A stretch of DNA of 13,635 nucleotides, taken from Clostridia bacterium. GTDB taxonomy: Bacteria > Bacillota > Clostridia > TANB77 > CAG-508. The DNA lies in contig CAADUD010000145.1 of NCBI GenBank assembly GCA_900752095.1, forward strand, positions 1 through 13,635, given 5' to 3'. Shown here piece after piece: positions 1 through 5,701 of this stretch. Below the pieces are notes generated by a model, which was not told the origin of the DNA, did no database searches, and was given only the letters and a program-made list of their open reading frames with translations. Every line of letters starts with the position of its first letter. The first letter of the stretch is position 1. The position numbers were made by a program, and so were the translations under genes.

Positions 1-1
1 C

Positions 2-94
2 AACAATAATGGAAACAATTATCCTGTCGCCTATCGCAATTACAACAATCCTAATAACAACTATAACAACACTGGTTTTCGTGCCACGCTCTAA
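2..94 (+). CDS. 3' end of an Asn-rich C-type-lectin/FGE-like protein, probable DGR variable or template repeat (partial)
   Basis: Only the last 30 codons and the TAA stop are in the window. Thirteen of the 30 residues are Asn (seven AAC and six AAT codons). The tail reads AYRNYNNPNNNYNNTGFRAT followed by Leu and stop. This arrangement (AYRN, Asn pairs around a Pro, then NxGFR at the extreme C-terminus) is the known signature of DGR target proteins with a formylglycine-generating-enzyme/C-type-lectin fold, in which AAY codons are the mutable sites. The two Tyr codons (TAC/TAT) among Asn codons fit A-to-T substitutions of an AAY template. The stretch is about 37% GC, higher than its surroundings. 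An immediate stop favours the variable copy in a gene, but a non-coding template copy cannot be excluded because no second copy and no reverse transcriptase is in the window. The family-level call is fairly good; DGR membership is inferred. Confidence 0.55.
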   Translation, partial: NNNGNNYPVAYRNYNNPNNNYNNTGFRATL

Positions 95-249
95 TATTAA
101 GTCAGATTATATATTTTATGGAATATATACAGTATAGGTATTAGATATTAAAGGAAGTCTATTCCTTCTTAAAAGTAATTTTAAGTAAATATGAATTATA
201 AAAGTATATGTATTAGTAAATTGAAAAAATTGAATATATGTATACTTTT

Positions 250-1485
250 CTATTTCCAATACAAATCACTTAATTTCTTCAATTCTATTTTAAAATCTTC
301 TATTTGTTCATTAGTATAAGTATCTCTTAATTTTCTAGCTTTTTCAGACCATTCTTTGAATTGTTTTTCTTTAAATTCTTTCGTATGATTATAGTGTAAA
401 CCATGCATTCTTTTATATTCTCTGTTGTATTCCTTTAAAATTGAACTATTTTGAACTTTTTCTTTTTGTTTATTTAATGCTCCAATTTCTTTACAAGTTT
501 TTCCAGTATCTAAATATAAGTTATTGCAATATTTTTGGTCATTTCTTCCTTTTTGATTTGGATTTTTACTAGTGGTTACAGGAATAAATAATTTTCCACA
601 ATTTTCACATTTATTGATAGTAAAATTATTTTGAATTACTTTAAATAACTCAAATCTAATTTGTTCTTCAGTATTTTCCAATTCATAGACTTCTTCTACT
701 GCTATATGCTTTTCTTTTATTAATTTAACTACATCATCTACATCTAATCTTCTTTCTTGTAGGGATAACCCTTTATCACATACATATTTTGTTTTAAATT
801 TAGTATCTAAAAAAATTGCATGTGCTGAATTAGTATTAAGATAGTGTATGTCAAAAACTCTTTTTGCCTCATATAAATATAGTCTTTCTTCTGTACTTAA
901 ATTTCTTACAATAGAGTTATTAAAATATTTACTTATCAATTCTAATCGCTTTTTTAAATCAGTCTTTTTTTCCATAAGATTTTCTATTAGTAGGTCTCTT
1001 ATAGTTTCAAAGTATTTTATATATTCATTATGTTTTTTAGTTGATACTTTTTCAATGTTATAAGTAAATTCATGAAGGATAAGTTCTATTGTATAAGGAT
1101 TTTCTTGTATTTCCTCATAAAGTTCTTTCGAATAGTATTTTGGATTTTCAATAAAAACGCCAATTTGAGATTTAAATAATAGGTCAGTTCTAAATACTTT
1201 AGAATTATATGTTTTCACAATTATATCTATTAAGACTTGTGTATAAAAATGAGTATATGGTGAAAATTCTAAACATGCTTTAACTATTTGAAACATTTTA
1301 AAGAAGCAATCTAATTTTTCATCCATGGTATTTGATTCTTTGGCAGTACATACAAGTTCTATTAATTGGGTATACATTGTTTTTAATTTATCAAAATCTT
1401 CATAACTCATTATTGCAAATTCATATAATTTATCCCCAATATTATATTCAAAATCATGAGTAGCACCAAAAAACTCTCCGATCAT
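250..1485 (-). CDS. DUF6076-like protein with C-terminal zinc-ribbon motif; probable 5' frameshift
   Basis: The open frame gives 411 residues. A long, mostly helical, charged N-terminal region is followed by a Cys cluster at residues about 294-333: CENCGKLF, then YCNN, then TCKE, which resembles the zinc-binding end of CGNR-type and DUF6076 proteins. The tail is Lys/Glu-rich and helical. I recognise this as DUF6076-like, a family of unknown function often found in clostridial accessory regions. That assignment is from memory and moderate. No catalytic motif is visible. The in-frame ATG at 1485 has no Shine-Dalgarno sequence. A perfect GGAGG lies in front of an ATG at 1531 in a frame displaced by one base, so the native protein probably began there and ran to about 426 residues. 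Location within the presumed integrated element, on the strand opposite to the recombinase, suggests cargo or a regulator rather than a recombination partner. Confidence 0.6.
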   Translation of the reverse strand: MIGEFFGATHDFEYNIGDKLYEFAIMSYEDFDKLKTMYTQLIELVCTAKESNTMDEKLDCFFKMFQIVKACLEFSPYTHFYTQVLIDIIVKTYNSKVFRTDLLFKSQIGVFIENPKYYSKELYEEIQENPYTIELILHEFTYNIEKVSTKKHNEYIKYFETIRDLLIENLMEKKTDLKKRLELISKYFNNSIVRNLSTEERLYLYEAKRVFDIHYLNTNSAHAIFLDTKFKTKYVCDKGLSLQERRLDVDDVVKLIKEKHIAVEEVYELENTEEQIRFELFKVIQNNFTINKCENCGKLFIPVTTSKNPNQKGRNDQKYCNNLYLDTGKTCKEIGALNKQKEKVQNSSILKEYNREYKRMHGLHYNHTKEFKEKQFKEWSEKARKLRDTYTNEQIEDFKIELKKLSDLYWK

Positions 1486-1531
1486 TTTTTATTACAATTT
1501 TATTATTCTTAAGTGTGAAATTAGTTATCAT
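1454..1531 (-). pseudogene. Displaced 5' start of the DUF6076-like gene
   Basis: An ATG at 1531 follows a strong ribosome binding site (GGAGG on the minus strand at about 1541-1546, nine bases away). It opens a 25-codon frame beginning MITNFTLKNNKIVIKNDRRV that hits TGA at 1454. The next gene frame overlaps it exactly one base out of register. Dropping one A from the six-A run at 1468-1473 joins the two frames as ...KNDRRVFGATHDFEYNIGDK, which reads smoothly. I therefore interpret this as the true N-terminus of the downstream gene, separated by an indel that is either genuine or an assembly error. Confidence 0.55.
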
Positions 1532-1540
1532 ATCAATATT

Positions 1541-1546
1541 TCCTCC
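1541..1546 (-). promoter_or_regulatory. Ribosome binding site deciding the DUF6076-like start
   Basis: The minus strand reads GGAGGA nine bases before the ATG at 1531. The alternative ATG at 1485 has only A/T-rich sequence in front of it, so this site argues for translation starting at 1531. Confidence 0.6.
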
Positions 1547-1620
1547 ATTTTGAAAAATAGAATATAGCTATTTCAATTTTTAAGTTATCTATAGACTTAC
1601 ACAAATCTATTTACAACACT

Positions 1621-1649
1621 ATTTTACCATTTTATAATGATTTTATCAA
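1621..1649 (-). promoter_or_regulatory. Promoter of the DUF6076-like gene
   Basis: The minus strand has TTGATA (1649-1644), a 17-base spacer, and TAAAAT (1626-1621) preceded by TGG, which makes an extended -10. Transcription would start near 1614 and leave a leader of about 80 bases before the ATG at 1531. Spacing and sequence are close to the housekeeping sigma-factor consensus. Confidence 0.6.
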
Positions 1650-1734
1650 GATAGAAAATGGCTGGTAACAATAATTATTTTCTATTATAGTACATTGAAA
1701 ATTGAATAGCAAACTACAAGCACAGATAATGAAA

Positions 1735-1823
1735 CTTTCGTCTGGCTAACGTGATATAAAGGGACGATTCACTAAAGGTGGAATGAGGGCAAATCTCATA
1801 TGGGATTAAATCCACTTGTGGTT
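1735..1823 (+). ncRNA. Possible structured leader RNA with an H-type pseudoknot
   Basis: Complementary segments are visible. TCGTCT at 1738-1743 can pair with GGACGA at 1762-1767 (the last pair a G-T wobble). GTGA at 1751-1754, inside that loop, can pair with TCAC at 1769-1772 immediately after the first stem, which is the layout of an H-type pseudoknot. Downstream, GTGGA (1779-1783) can pair with TCCAC (1811-1815) around an inner TGAG (1784-1787)/CTCA (1795-1798) hairpin. The segment is less AT-rich than its flanks. It matches no riboswitch or ribozyme class I know. The stems are short, so chance pairing is a real alternative. Confidence 0.28.
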
Positions 1824-1905
1824 TTTAAATTGATAAGACATAGCAGAGTGTATTGTATAAAGTAAGGAAAAATTGGAAATAATTACAACTAAAGGAGTGA
1901 GATTT

Positions 1906-2046
1906 ATGCAAGAAGAAAAGATAGAAAAGAAAAAGTATAAAAAGAAAAATGATTTTAAAATAAATATTATATTTAATGAAAAAGGAGAAGCATTAGAGAA
2001 AATAATAGAAAGAGCATTTGGAAATTATTGTCTGAAGAAAAATTAA
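1906..2046 (+). CDS. Small TnpW-like element protein, 46 residues
   Basis: ATG at 1906 follows AAAGGAGTGA at 1891-1900. The product is 46 residues: a Lys/Glu-rich N-terminus, then DFKINIIFNEKGEALEKIIE and a short basic end. A strand of alternating hydrophobics, then E...LEKII.RA, resembles the small TnpW-type proteins encoded just upstream of TnpX-like serine recombinases in clostridial transposons. The match is by pattern and position only. It lies 99 bases ahead of the recombinase, with a separate recombinase promoter between them. The role of such proteins is not established. The ribosome binding site and position make it a real gene with fair probability. Confidence 0.5.
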   Translation: MQEEKIEKKKYKKKNDFKINIIFNEKGEALEKIIERAFGNYCLKKN

Positions 2047-2063
2047 AGTAAAATAATGGTATT

Positions 2064-2116
2064 TAATGAGATAATATGGTATAATCAAAATCAAGAGTAT
2101 CAATATTATCTCATTA
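2064..2116 (+). promoter_or_regulatory. Recombinase promoter inside a perfect 14-bp inverted repeat (operator candidate)
   Basis: TAATGAGATAATAT (2064-2077) and its exact reverse complement (2103-2116) are separated by 25 bases. Within and partly overlapping lies TGGTATAAT (2077-2085), a textbook extended -10 element; the -35 position is weak, as expected for extended -10 promoters. Arms this long, flanking the start of transcription, suggest either a repressor-binding operator or an RNA hairpin in the leader. Either would couple expression of the recombinase to a regulator. Confidence 0.55.
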
Positions 2117-2145
2117 TCTTTAAATAGCATAAGAAGGAGGTAAAA

Positions 2146-3774
2146 GTGAGCTATACAATAATGAATAATATTGATTATAAAGTAGGCATATATATAAGGC
2201 TTTCAAGAGAAGATGAAGAAAAAGAAAAATATCAAGAAAGTGAAAGTATTGGAAACCAAAGAACTTTGCTAATGCAATACATTAAAGAAAACAAACTAAA
2301 CTTTATATCAGAATACGTTGATGATGGTGTAAGTGGTACAAGTTTTGATAGACCAGCATTTAATAGAATGATAGCAGATATTGAAGCAGGTAAAATCAAT
2401 ATGGTAGTAACGAAAGACTTATCAAGACTAGGTAGAAATTATGTGCAATCAGGATTATACATTGAAACATATTTTCCAGAACATGAAGTAAGGTTTGTTG
2501 CAATATTAGACAATATAGATACGGCTTATGATACATCAAACAATGATATAGCACCATTTAAATCAATATTAAATGAAATGTATGCAAAAGATACATCAAA
2601 GAAAATAAATAGTGTATTACAATCAAAAAGAAATCTTGGAGAATATTTAGGAACAGCACCTTATGGCTATAAAAAAGATCCAGAAAATAAATACCATTTA
2701 ATAATAGATGAAGATGCAGCAAATGTTGTAAAACTAATATATGAAAAGTATTTAGCAGGTTTTGGTACAATGCAAATAGCAGATTACTTAAGTAAAAAGA
2801 AAATTCCAATTCCATCAGATTATAACAAGAGAAAAAGAGGAACAAAATCTCTAACTTATGGACTATGGCAACAATCTACAGTAAGATTCATTCTTTCAAA
2901 TGAAATTTACACAGGAACAGTTATACAAGGAAAAAGAAAAAAGGTAAGTTTTAAATCTAAAAAGTTTATAGATTTACCAGAAGAAGACTGGATAAAAGTA
3001 GAGAATATGCATGAAGCAATTATAAGTAAAGAAGATTTTGAAAGAGCAAAAAAAGTAATTCAATCAACTAAAGGCTCAAGAGTAGTACAAAACGATTATT
3101 TATTTAAGGGATTACTTCGTTGTTATGATTGCAAAGGATATATTGGAATAAGAAGTCCAGATAAAAACGGAAATATCTATGGGAGATGTCAAAGATATGG
3201 AAGGTTTGGAAAATTTGATGTATGTTCGCCACACAATTTTAATTATCAAGTTTTTGAACAACAAATGCTAGAAGTTTTAAGAGAAGTTTGCAAAGAATAT
3301 ACCAATACAAAAAAACTAGAAGAAATTGCAAAACAAACTAAAACAAAACAATGTAAAGAAGTTAATATAAAAAAGCAAATAGAATCTTTTAAACAAGCAA
3401 TAAACAATGAAACTAGAAAGTTGGAAGTAATGTATGATGACAGATTGGCAGGAATTATCACACTTGACGAATATATGAAAAATGCAAATAGAATAAAAGA
3501 ATTAGTAAAAGGATATGAACAAAACATTAAAGAACTTGAGCAAGAACTATCTGGAGAAAATGATAAGACAAAAAGTGAAAGTAGATTAGATAATTTGATA
3601 GAAGAATTTCTTGATATGGAGAAACCAACAAAAGAAATAATTAGAGAATTTATTGAAAAAATAGAAATCCATAGCGACAAGCAAGTTGATATTTATTTCA
3701 ATTTTAAACCATTACAAGATTTAAATAATAATTTTATATGTGCTAAAAAAGAATATGAGAGAAAAGTAGGTTGA
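2146..3774 (+). CDS. Large serine recombinase (TnpX-like site-specific integrase)
   Basis: It catalyses integration and excision through a 5'-phosphoserine DNA intermediate. The 542-residue product has the standard order. The N-terminal resolvase domain (residues about 11-165) has YIRLSRED with the likely nucleophile Ser20, DGVSGTSFDRP at 60-70 and DLSRLGRN at 91-98 containing the active-site arginines. The Recombinase domain (about 170-270) includes the LGTAPYGYKKD region. A zinc-ribbon domain has Cys326, Cys329, Cys348 and Cys360. A coiled coil at about 405-475 is followed by a short C-terminal end. Length and architecture are typical and it appears intact. The start is GTG at 2146, six bases after an AAGGAGG ribosome binding site; the ATG at 2161 is too far from it. 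The stop codon lies 16 bases from a truncated GH94 gene, so this enzyme probably mediated the insertion there. Confidence 0.93.
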   Translation: MSYTIMNNIDYKVGIYIRLSREDEEKEKYQESESIGNQRTLLMQYIKENKLNFISEYVDDGVSGTSFDRPAFNRMIADIEAGKINMVVTKDLSRLGRNYVQSGLYIETYFPEHEVRFVAILDNIDTAYDTSNNDIAPFKSILNEMYAKDTSKKINSVLQSKRNLGEYLGTAPYGYKKDPENKYHLIIDEDAANVVKLIYEKYLAGFGTMQIADYLSKKKIPIPSDYNKRKRGTKSLTYGLWQQSTVRFILSNEIYTGTVIQGKRKKVSFKSKKFIDLPEEDWIKVENMHEAIISKEDFERAKKVIQSTKGSRVVQNDYLFKGLLRCYDCKGYIGIRSPDKNGNIYGRCQRYGRFGKFDVCSPHNFNYQVFEQQMLEVLREVCKEYTNTKKLEEIAKQTKTKQCKEVNIKKQIESFKQAINNETRKLEVMYDDRLAGIITLDEYMKNANRIKELVKGYEQNIKELEQELSGENDKTKSESRLDNLIEEFLDMEKPTKEIIREFIEKIEIHSDKQVDIYFNFKPLQDLNNNFICAKKEYERKVG

Positions 3775-3804
3775 AAAATGACCACAATAACAATACACAC
3801 ATGG
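3775..3804. other. Probable right element-host junction (attR candidate)
   Basis: The recombinase stops at 3774. The GH94 reading frame becomes recognisable at 3791 (QYTHG, a motif normally preceded by Asn-Gly-Gly in this family) and is closed upstream by TAA at 3788-3790. The crossover must therefore lie within or close to this stretch. The exact core cannot be placed without the left end or an uninterrupted copy of the gene. Confidence 0.5.
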
Positions 3805-4282
3805 TAGTATTTGGGCTATTATTGCAGAAAGTTTGTTAGGATTTGGAAATAAAGCCGGAGAATATTATAGAATGATTAATCCTATTGAACATTCAAGAAC
3901 GAAGGAAGCAGCTAAAAAATATAAAGTAGAACCATATGTTATTGCAGCAGATATTTATGGACAAAAAAATCTAGCAGGAAGAGGTGGATGGACATGGTAT
4001 ACAGGTTCAGCAAGTTGGATGTATGAAGCTGGGATTAAATATTTATTAGGACTAAGAATTGAAAAAGGAATTTTAAGAGTAGAACCATGTATTCCAAGTG
4101 ATTGGAAAGAATATAGTATGAAATACAAATATGGAGATAGTATTTACCATATTCAAGTCAAAAATCCAGATGGAAAATGTACAGGTGTTACTAGATTTTT
4201 ATTAGATGAAAAAGAAGTAGAAGAAAAGCAAGTGATATTAAATCCAAATGGTGGTGTATTTCATATTCAAGTAGAAATGTAA
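3791..4282 (+). pseudogene. 3' fragment of a GH94 glycoside phosphorylase / cyclic beta-glucan synthase-like gene
   Basis: The frame encodes 163 residues matching the C-terminal end of GH94 enzymes (cellobiose/chitobiose phosphorylases and NdvB-type cyclic beta-1,2-glucan synthases). Hallmarks in order are QYTHGSIWAII, INPIEHSRT, YKVEPYVIAADIYG, GRGGWTWYTGSASWMY, and the terminal beta-sandwich part with LRVEPCIPSDW. Complete family members are at least about 800 residues, so most of the catalytic barrel is missing. There is no start codon with a ribosome binding site at the 5' edge; a TTG at 3833 is not credible. The sequence itself is undecayed, with no internal stops, which suggests a recent or reversible interruption. 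The missing 5' part should be on the other side of the element. If so, excision would restore a full enzyme acting on beta-glucan substrates. Confidence 0.82.
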
Positions 4283-4298
4283 ATAGGAATATAACAAG

Positions 4299-4328
4299 AA
4301 AACTGAGCTACATTGTAGCTCAGTTTTT
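4299..4328. terminator. Strong bidirectional intrinsic terminator
   Basis: A perfect 12-bp stem (AAAACTGAGCTA at 4299-4310 with its complement at 4316-4327) closes a five-base loop and ends in a T run on both strands. It sits between the converging GH94 fragment and the small membrane protein gene and serves both. Confidence 0.9.
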
Positions 4329-4331
4329 AGG

Positions 4332-4619
4332 TTAGTTCATGATTTTGTCGATAAATCTCATGATGTTATCTACCCCAATAAGGAGAATTAACAAATAGAT
4401 GCCTATCCCAATAGGGAAAAAGGTACAAACCAATCCGATTAGCCCAATAATGCTATTTCTAGCAAGGAGACTAAGACCGGAAAGATCCAAAAAGAACTTT
4501 CCTTCAATGAAGATATAGTTAAAAACTATACCTCCTATGACAATGAGGAAAATTGCCCCAATTGCCAGTAATACTAACATGGTAGTTGCAAAAAATTTCC
4601 GAGCAGTCTTCTTCTTCAT
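4332..4619 (-). CDS. Small two-helix membrane protein of unknown function
   Basis: The product has 95 residues: a basic N-terminus (MKKKTARKFF), a hydrophobic helix at about 11-36, a short loop with FIEGKFFLDLSGLSLLARN, and a second long hydrophobic segment at about 56-83 with GLVCTFFPIGIGIYLLILL, ending DNIMRFIDKIMN. It is predicted to span the membrane twice. I recognise no family. A ribosome binding site reading GAAAGGAAG lies nine bases before the ATG, and a good promoter and the shared terminator bracket it, so the gene is well supported as a single-gene unit. It is divergent from the two-component operon, but nothing shows a functional link. Confidence 0.75.
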   Translation of the reverse strand: MKKKTARKFFATTMLVLLAIGAIFLIVIGGIVFNYIFIEGKFFLDLSGLSLLARNSIIGLIGLVCTFFPIGIGIYLLILLIGVDNIMRFIDKIMN

Positions 4620-4673
4620 GTTGTGTTACTTCCTTTCAAAATAAAAAATTAGTTCTTGAACTATTATACTACT

Positions 4674-4702
4674 ATTATAACATTTTTTAGAAAATAAGGC
4701 AA
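4674..4702 (-). promoter_or_regulatory. Promoter of the small membrane protein gene
   Basis: The minus strand shows TTGCCT (4702-4697), a 17-base spacer, and TATAAT (4679-4674) with an upstream TG at the extended -10 position. A second TATAAT lies just downstream at 4668-4663. Distance to the ATG at 4619 is about 50 bases. Confidence 0.6.
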
Positions 4703-4756
4703 ATTTATATTGAAAAATATGCATTAACTATTATAAAAAAATTATCCTATTAAATG

Positions 4757-4800
4757 TTTCATTTCTATTTCAAAAATATTTCAGAAATATGACAAAAATA
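4757..4800 (+). promoter_or_regulatory. Four tandem 11-bp direct repeats, response-regulator box candidate
   Basis: The units are TTTCATTTCTA, TTTCAAAAATA, TTTCAGAAATA and TGACAAAAATA, directly abutting. They end 11 bases before the -35 of the two-component operon. OmpR/PhoB-family regulators bind tandem half-sites spaced by one helical turn (11 bp), and the E. coli Pho box consists of 11-bp units containing TGTCATAAAT, which these resemble. This suggests the encoded regulator controls its own promoter. AT-richness makes partial chance similarity possible. Confidence 0.5.
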
Positions 4801-4811
4801 CAGAAAAAAAC

Positions 4812-4840
4812 TTGTACAAAAAGGGTTATTATGATATAAA
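4812..4840 (+). promoter_or_regulatory. Promoter of the two-component / lepB / holB / ricT operon
   Basis: TTGTAC (4812-4817), a 17-base spacer and TATAAA (4835-4840), with TG at the extended -10 position (4832-4833). Transcription would start near 4847, about 48 bases before the GTG start of the regulator. Confidence 0.65.
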
Positions 4841-4894
4841 TATAGGGGAAGAAACAAAAGTAAAAGTCTTAAAAAAGAAAGGTAGGGGCTTTTC

Positions 4895-5689
4895 GTGGAA
4901 GATAAAAGAGATGATTATAAAAAAGAACAAATAGAACAAGGATTTATTCCAATGGGACAACAACCTTCGGAAGATACCAAAAAGAAAATTTTGGTAGTAG
5001 ATGATGAAAAAAGAATTGTAGATATTTTAATCTATAATTTACAAAAAGAAGGATACAATACTATTGAAGCAAATGACGGGGAAGAAGCAATTAAAATTGC
5101 AATGGAGCAAAAACCAGATTTAATTTTGCTTGATATTATGTTACCAAAAGTAGATGGGCTAACAGTATGTAAAAGATTAAGGCATACCTTAAATGTTCCT
5201 ATTCTTATTTTGTCAGCAAAAGACGAAGAAATTGACAAAATTTTAGGCTTAGAATTAGGGGCAGATGATTACATTACTAAACCATTTAGTGTAAGAGAAC
5301 TTATGGCAAGAGTAAAGGCAAACCTAAGAAAAGCAGAAATAACAAATCATGCAGAAGAAATTCCAGAAGAACCTAAGAAAACAAATAATACTATTAAAAT
5401 TGGAGACCTTACTATCGACTTAGATAAGTTTGAGGTAAGGATTAGGGGCGAAGTTATCGACTTAACTTTAAGAGAATTCGAAGTATTAAAATATTTGGCA
5501 AACCAACCAGGACAAGTAGTAACAAGAGAAATTTTATTAGAAAAAGTATGGGGCTATGAATATTATGGAGATATTAGAACTGTAGATGTTACGGTAAGAA
5601 GAATTAGAGAAAAAATAGAAAAAGATACCTCAGCTCCTAAAATATTAATTACAAAAAGAGGAGTTGGCTATTATTTAGCAACAAACTAA
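4895..5689 (+). CDS. OmpR/PhoB-family response regulator (PhoP/WalR-like)
   Basis: A 264-residue DNA-binding regulator, activated by phosphotransfer from the downstream kinase. The receiver domain (residues about 31-145) shows ILVVDDE with acidic residues 36-37, the phospho-acceptor Asp80 in LILLDIMLP, Ser107 as the switch residue and Lys129 in DDYITKPF. A linker with EEIPEEPKK leads to a winged-helix domain (about 165-262) with LTLREFEVLKYLA, VVTREILLEKVWG, RTVDVTVRRIREK and RGVGYY. The start is GTG at 4895 behind a GGTAGGGG-type ribosome binding site. It adds a charged extension of about 30 residues before the receiver, longer than usual; an ATG at 4952 would give a shorter form but lacks an obvious ribosome binding site. 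The kinase gene begins 12 bases after the stop. The specific stimulus (phosphate, cell wall) is not decidable from this gene alone. Confidence 0.9.
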   Translation: MEDKRDDYKKEQIEQGFIPMGQQPSEDTKKKILVVDDEKRIVDILIYNLQKEGYNTIEANDGEEAIKIAMEQKPDLILLDIMLPKVDGLTVCKRLRHTLNVPILILSAKDEEIDKILGLELGADDYITKPFSVRELMARVKANLRKAEITNHAEEIPEEPKKTNNTIKIGDLTIDLDKFEVRIRGEVIDLTLREFEVLKYLANQPGQVVTREILLEKVWGYEYYGDIRTVDVTVRRIREKIEKDTSAPKILITKRGVGYYLATN

Positions 5690-5701
5690 GAGGGAATTAA
5701 A

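Larger units (their letters stand above)
1532..1905. other. Divergent intergenic control region, 374 bases
   Basis: No gene is seen here. The left part holds the minus-strand promoter and leader described separately. A perfect 9-bp inverted repeat, ATAGAAAAT at 1651-1659 and ATTTTCTAT at 1677-1685, lies between the divergent transcription units and could be an operator. The right part (about 1700-1890) is the long leader in front of the TnpW-like protein and contains the possible pseudoknotted RNA. A -10-like TATTAT at 1683-1688 has no convincing -35 partner, so the rightward start site is uncertain. Confidence 0.4.

Noticed and set aside
151..170. Six-bp hairpin after the Asn-rich gene as a terminator
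   Set aside because: AAGGAA/TTCCTT is a weak stem and is followed by CTTAAAAG, not a T run.
1691..1710. Sequence resembling the segment found in rRNA operon spacers (ACATTGAAAATTGAATAG)
   Set aside because: No rRNA or tRNA sequence is nearby; the likeness is short and AT-rich.
3246..3680. Minus-strand open frame inside the recombinase gene
   Set aside because: Ser/Phe/Ile-rich translation typical of the antisense of a Lys/Glu-rich coiled coil; no initiation signals.
3833..4282. Independent 149-residue protein starting at TTG 3833
   Set aside because: No ribosome binding site, and the homologous GH94 frame extends upstream to 3791, so it is a truncated gene.
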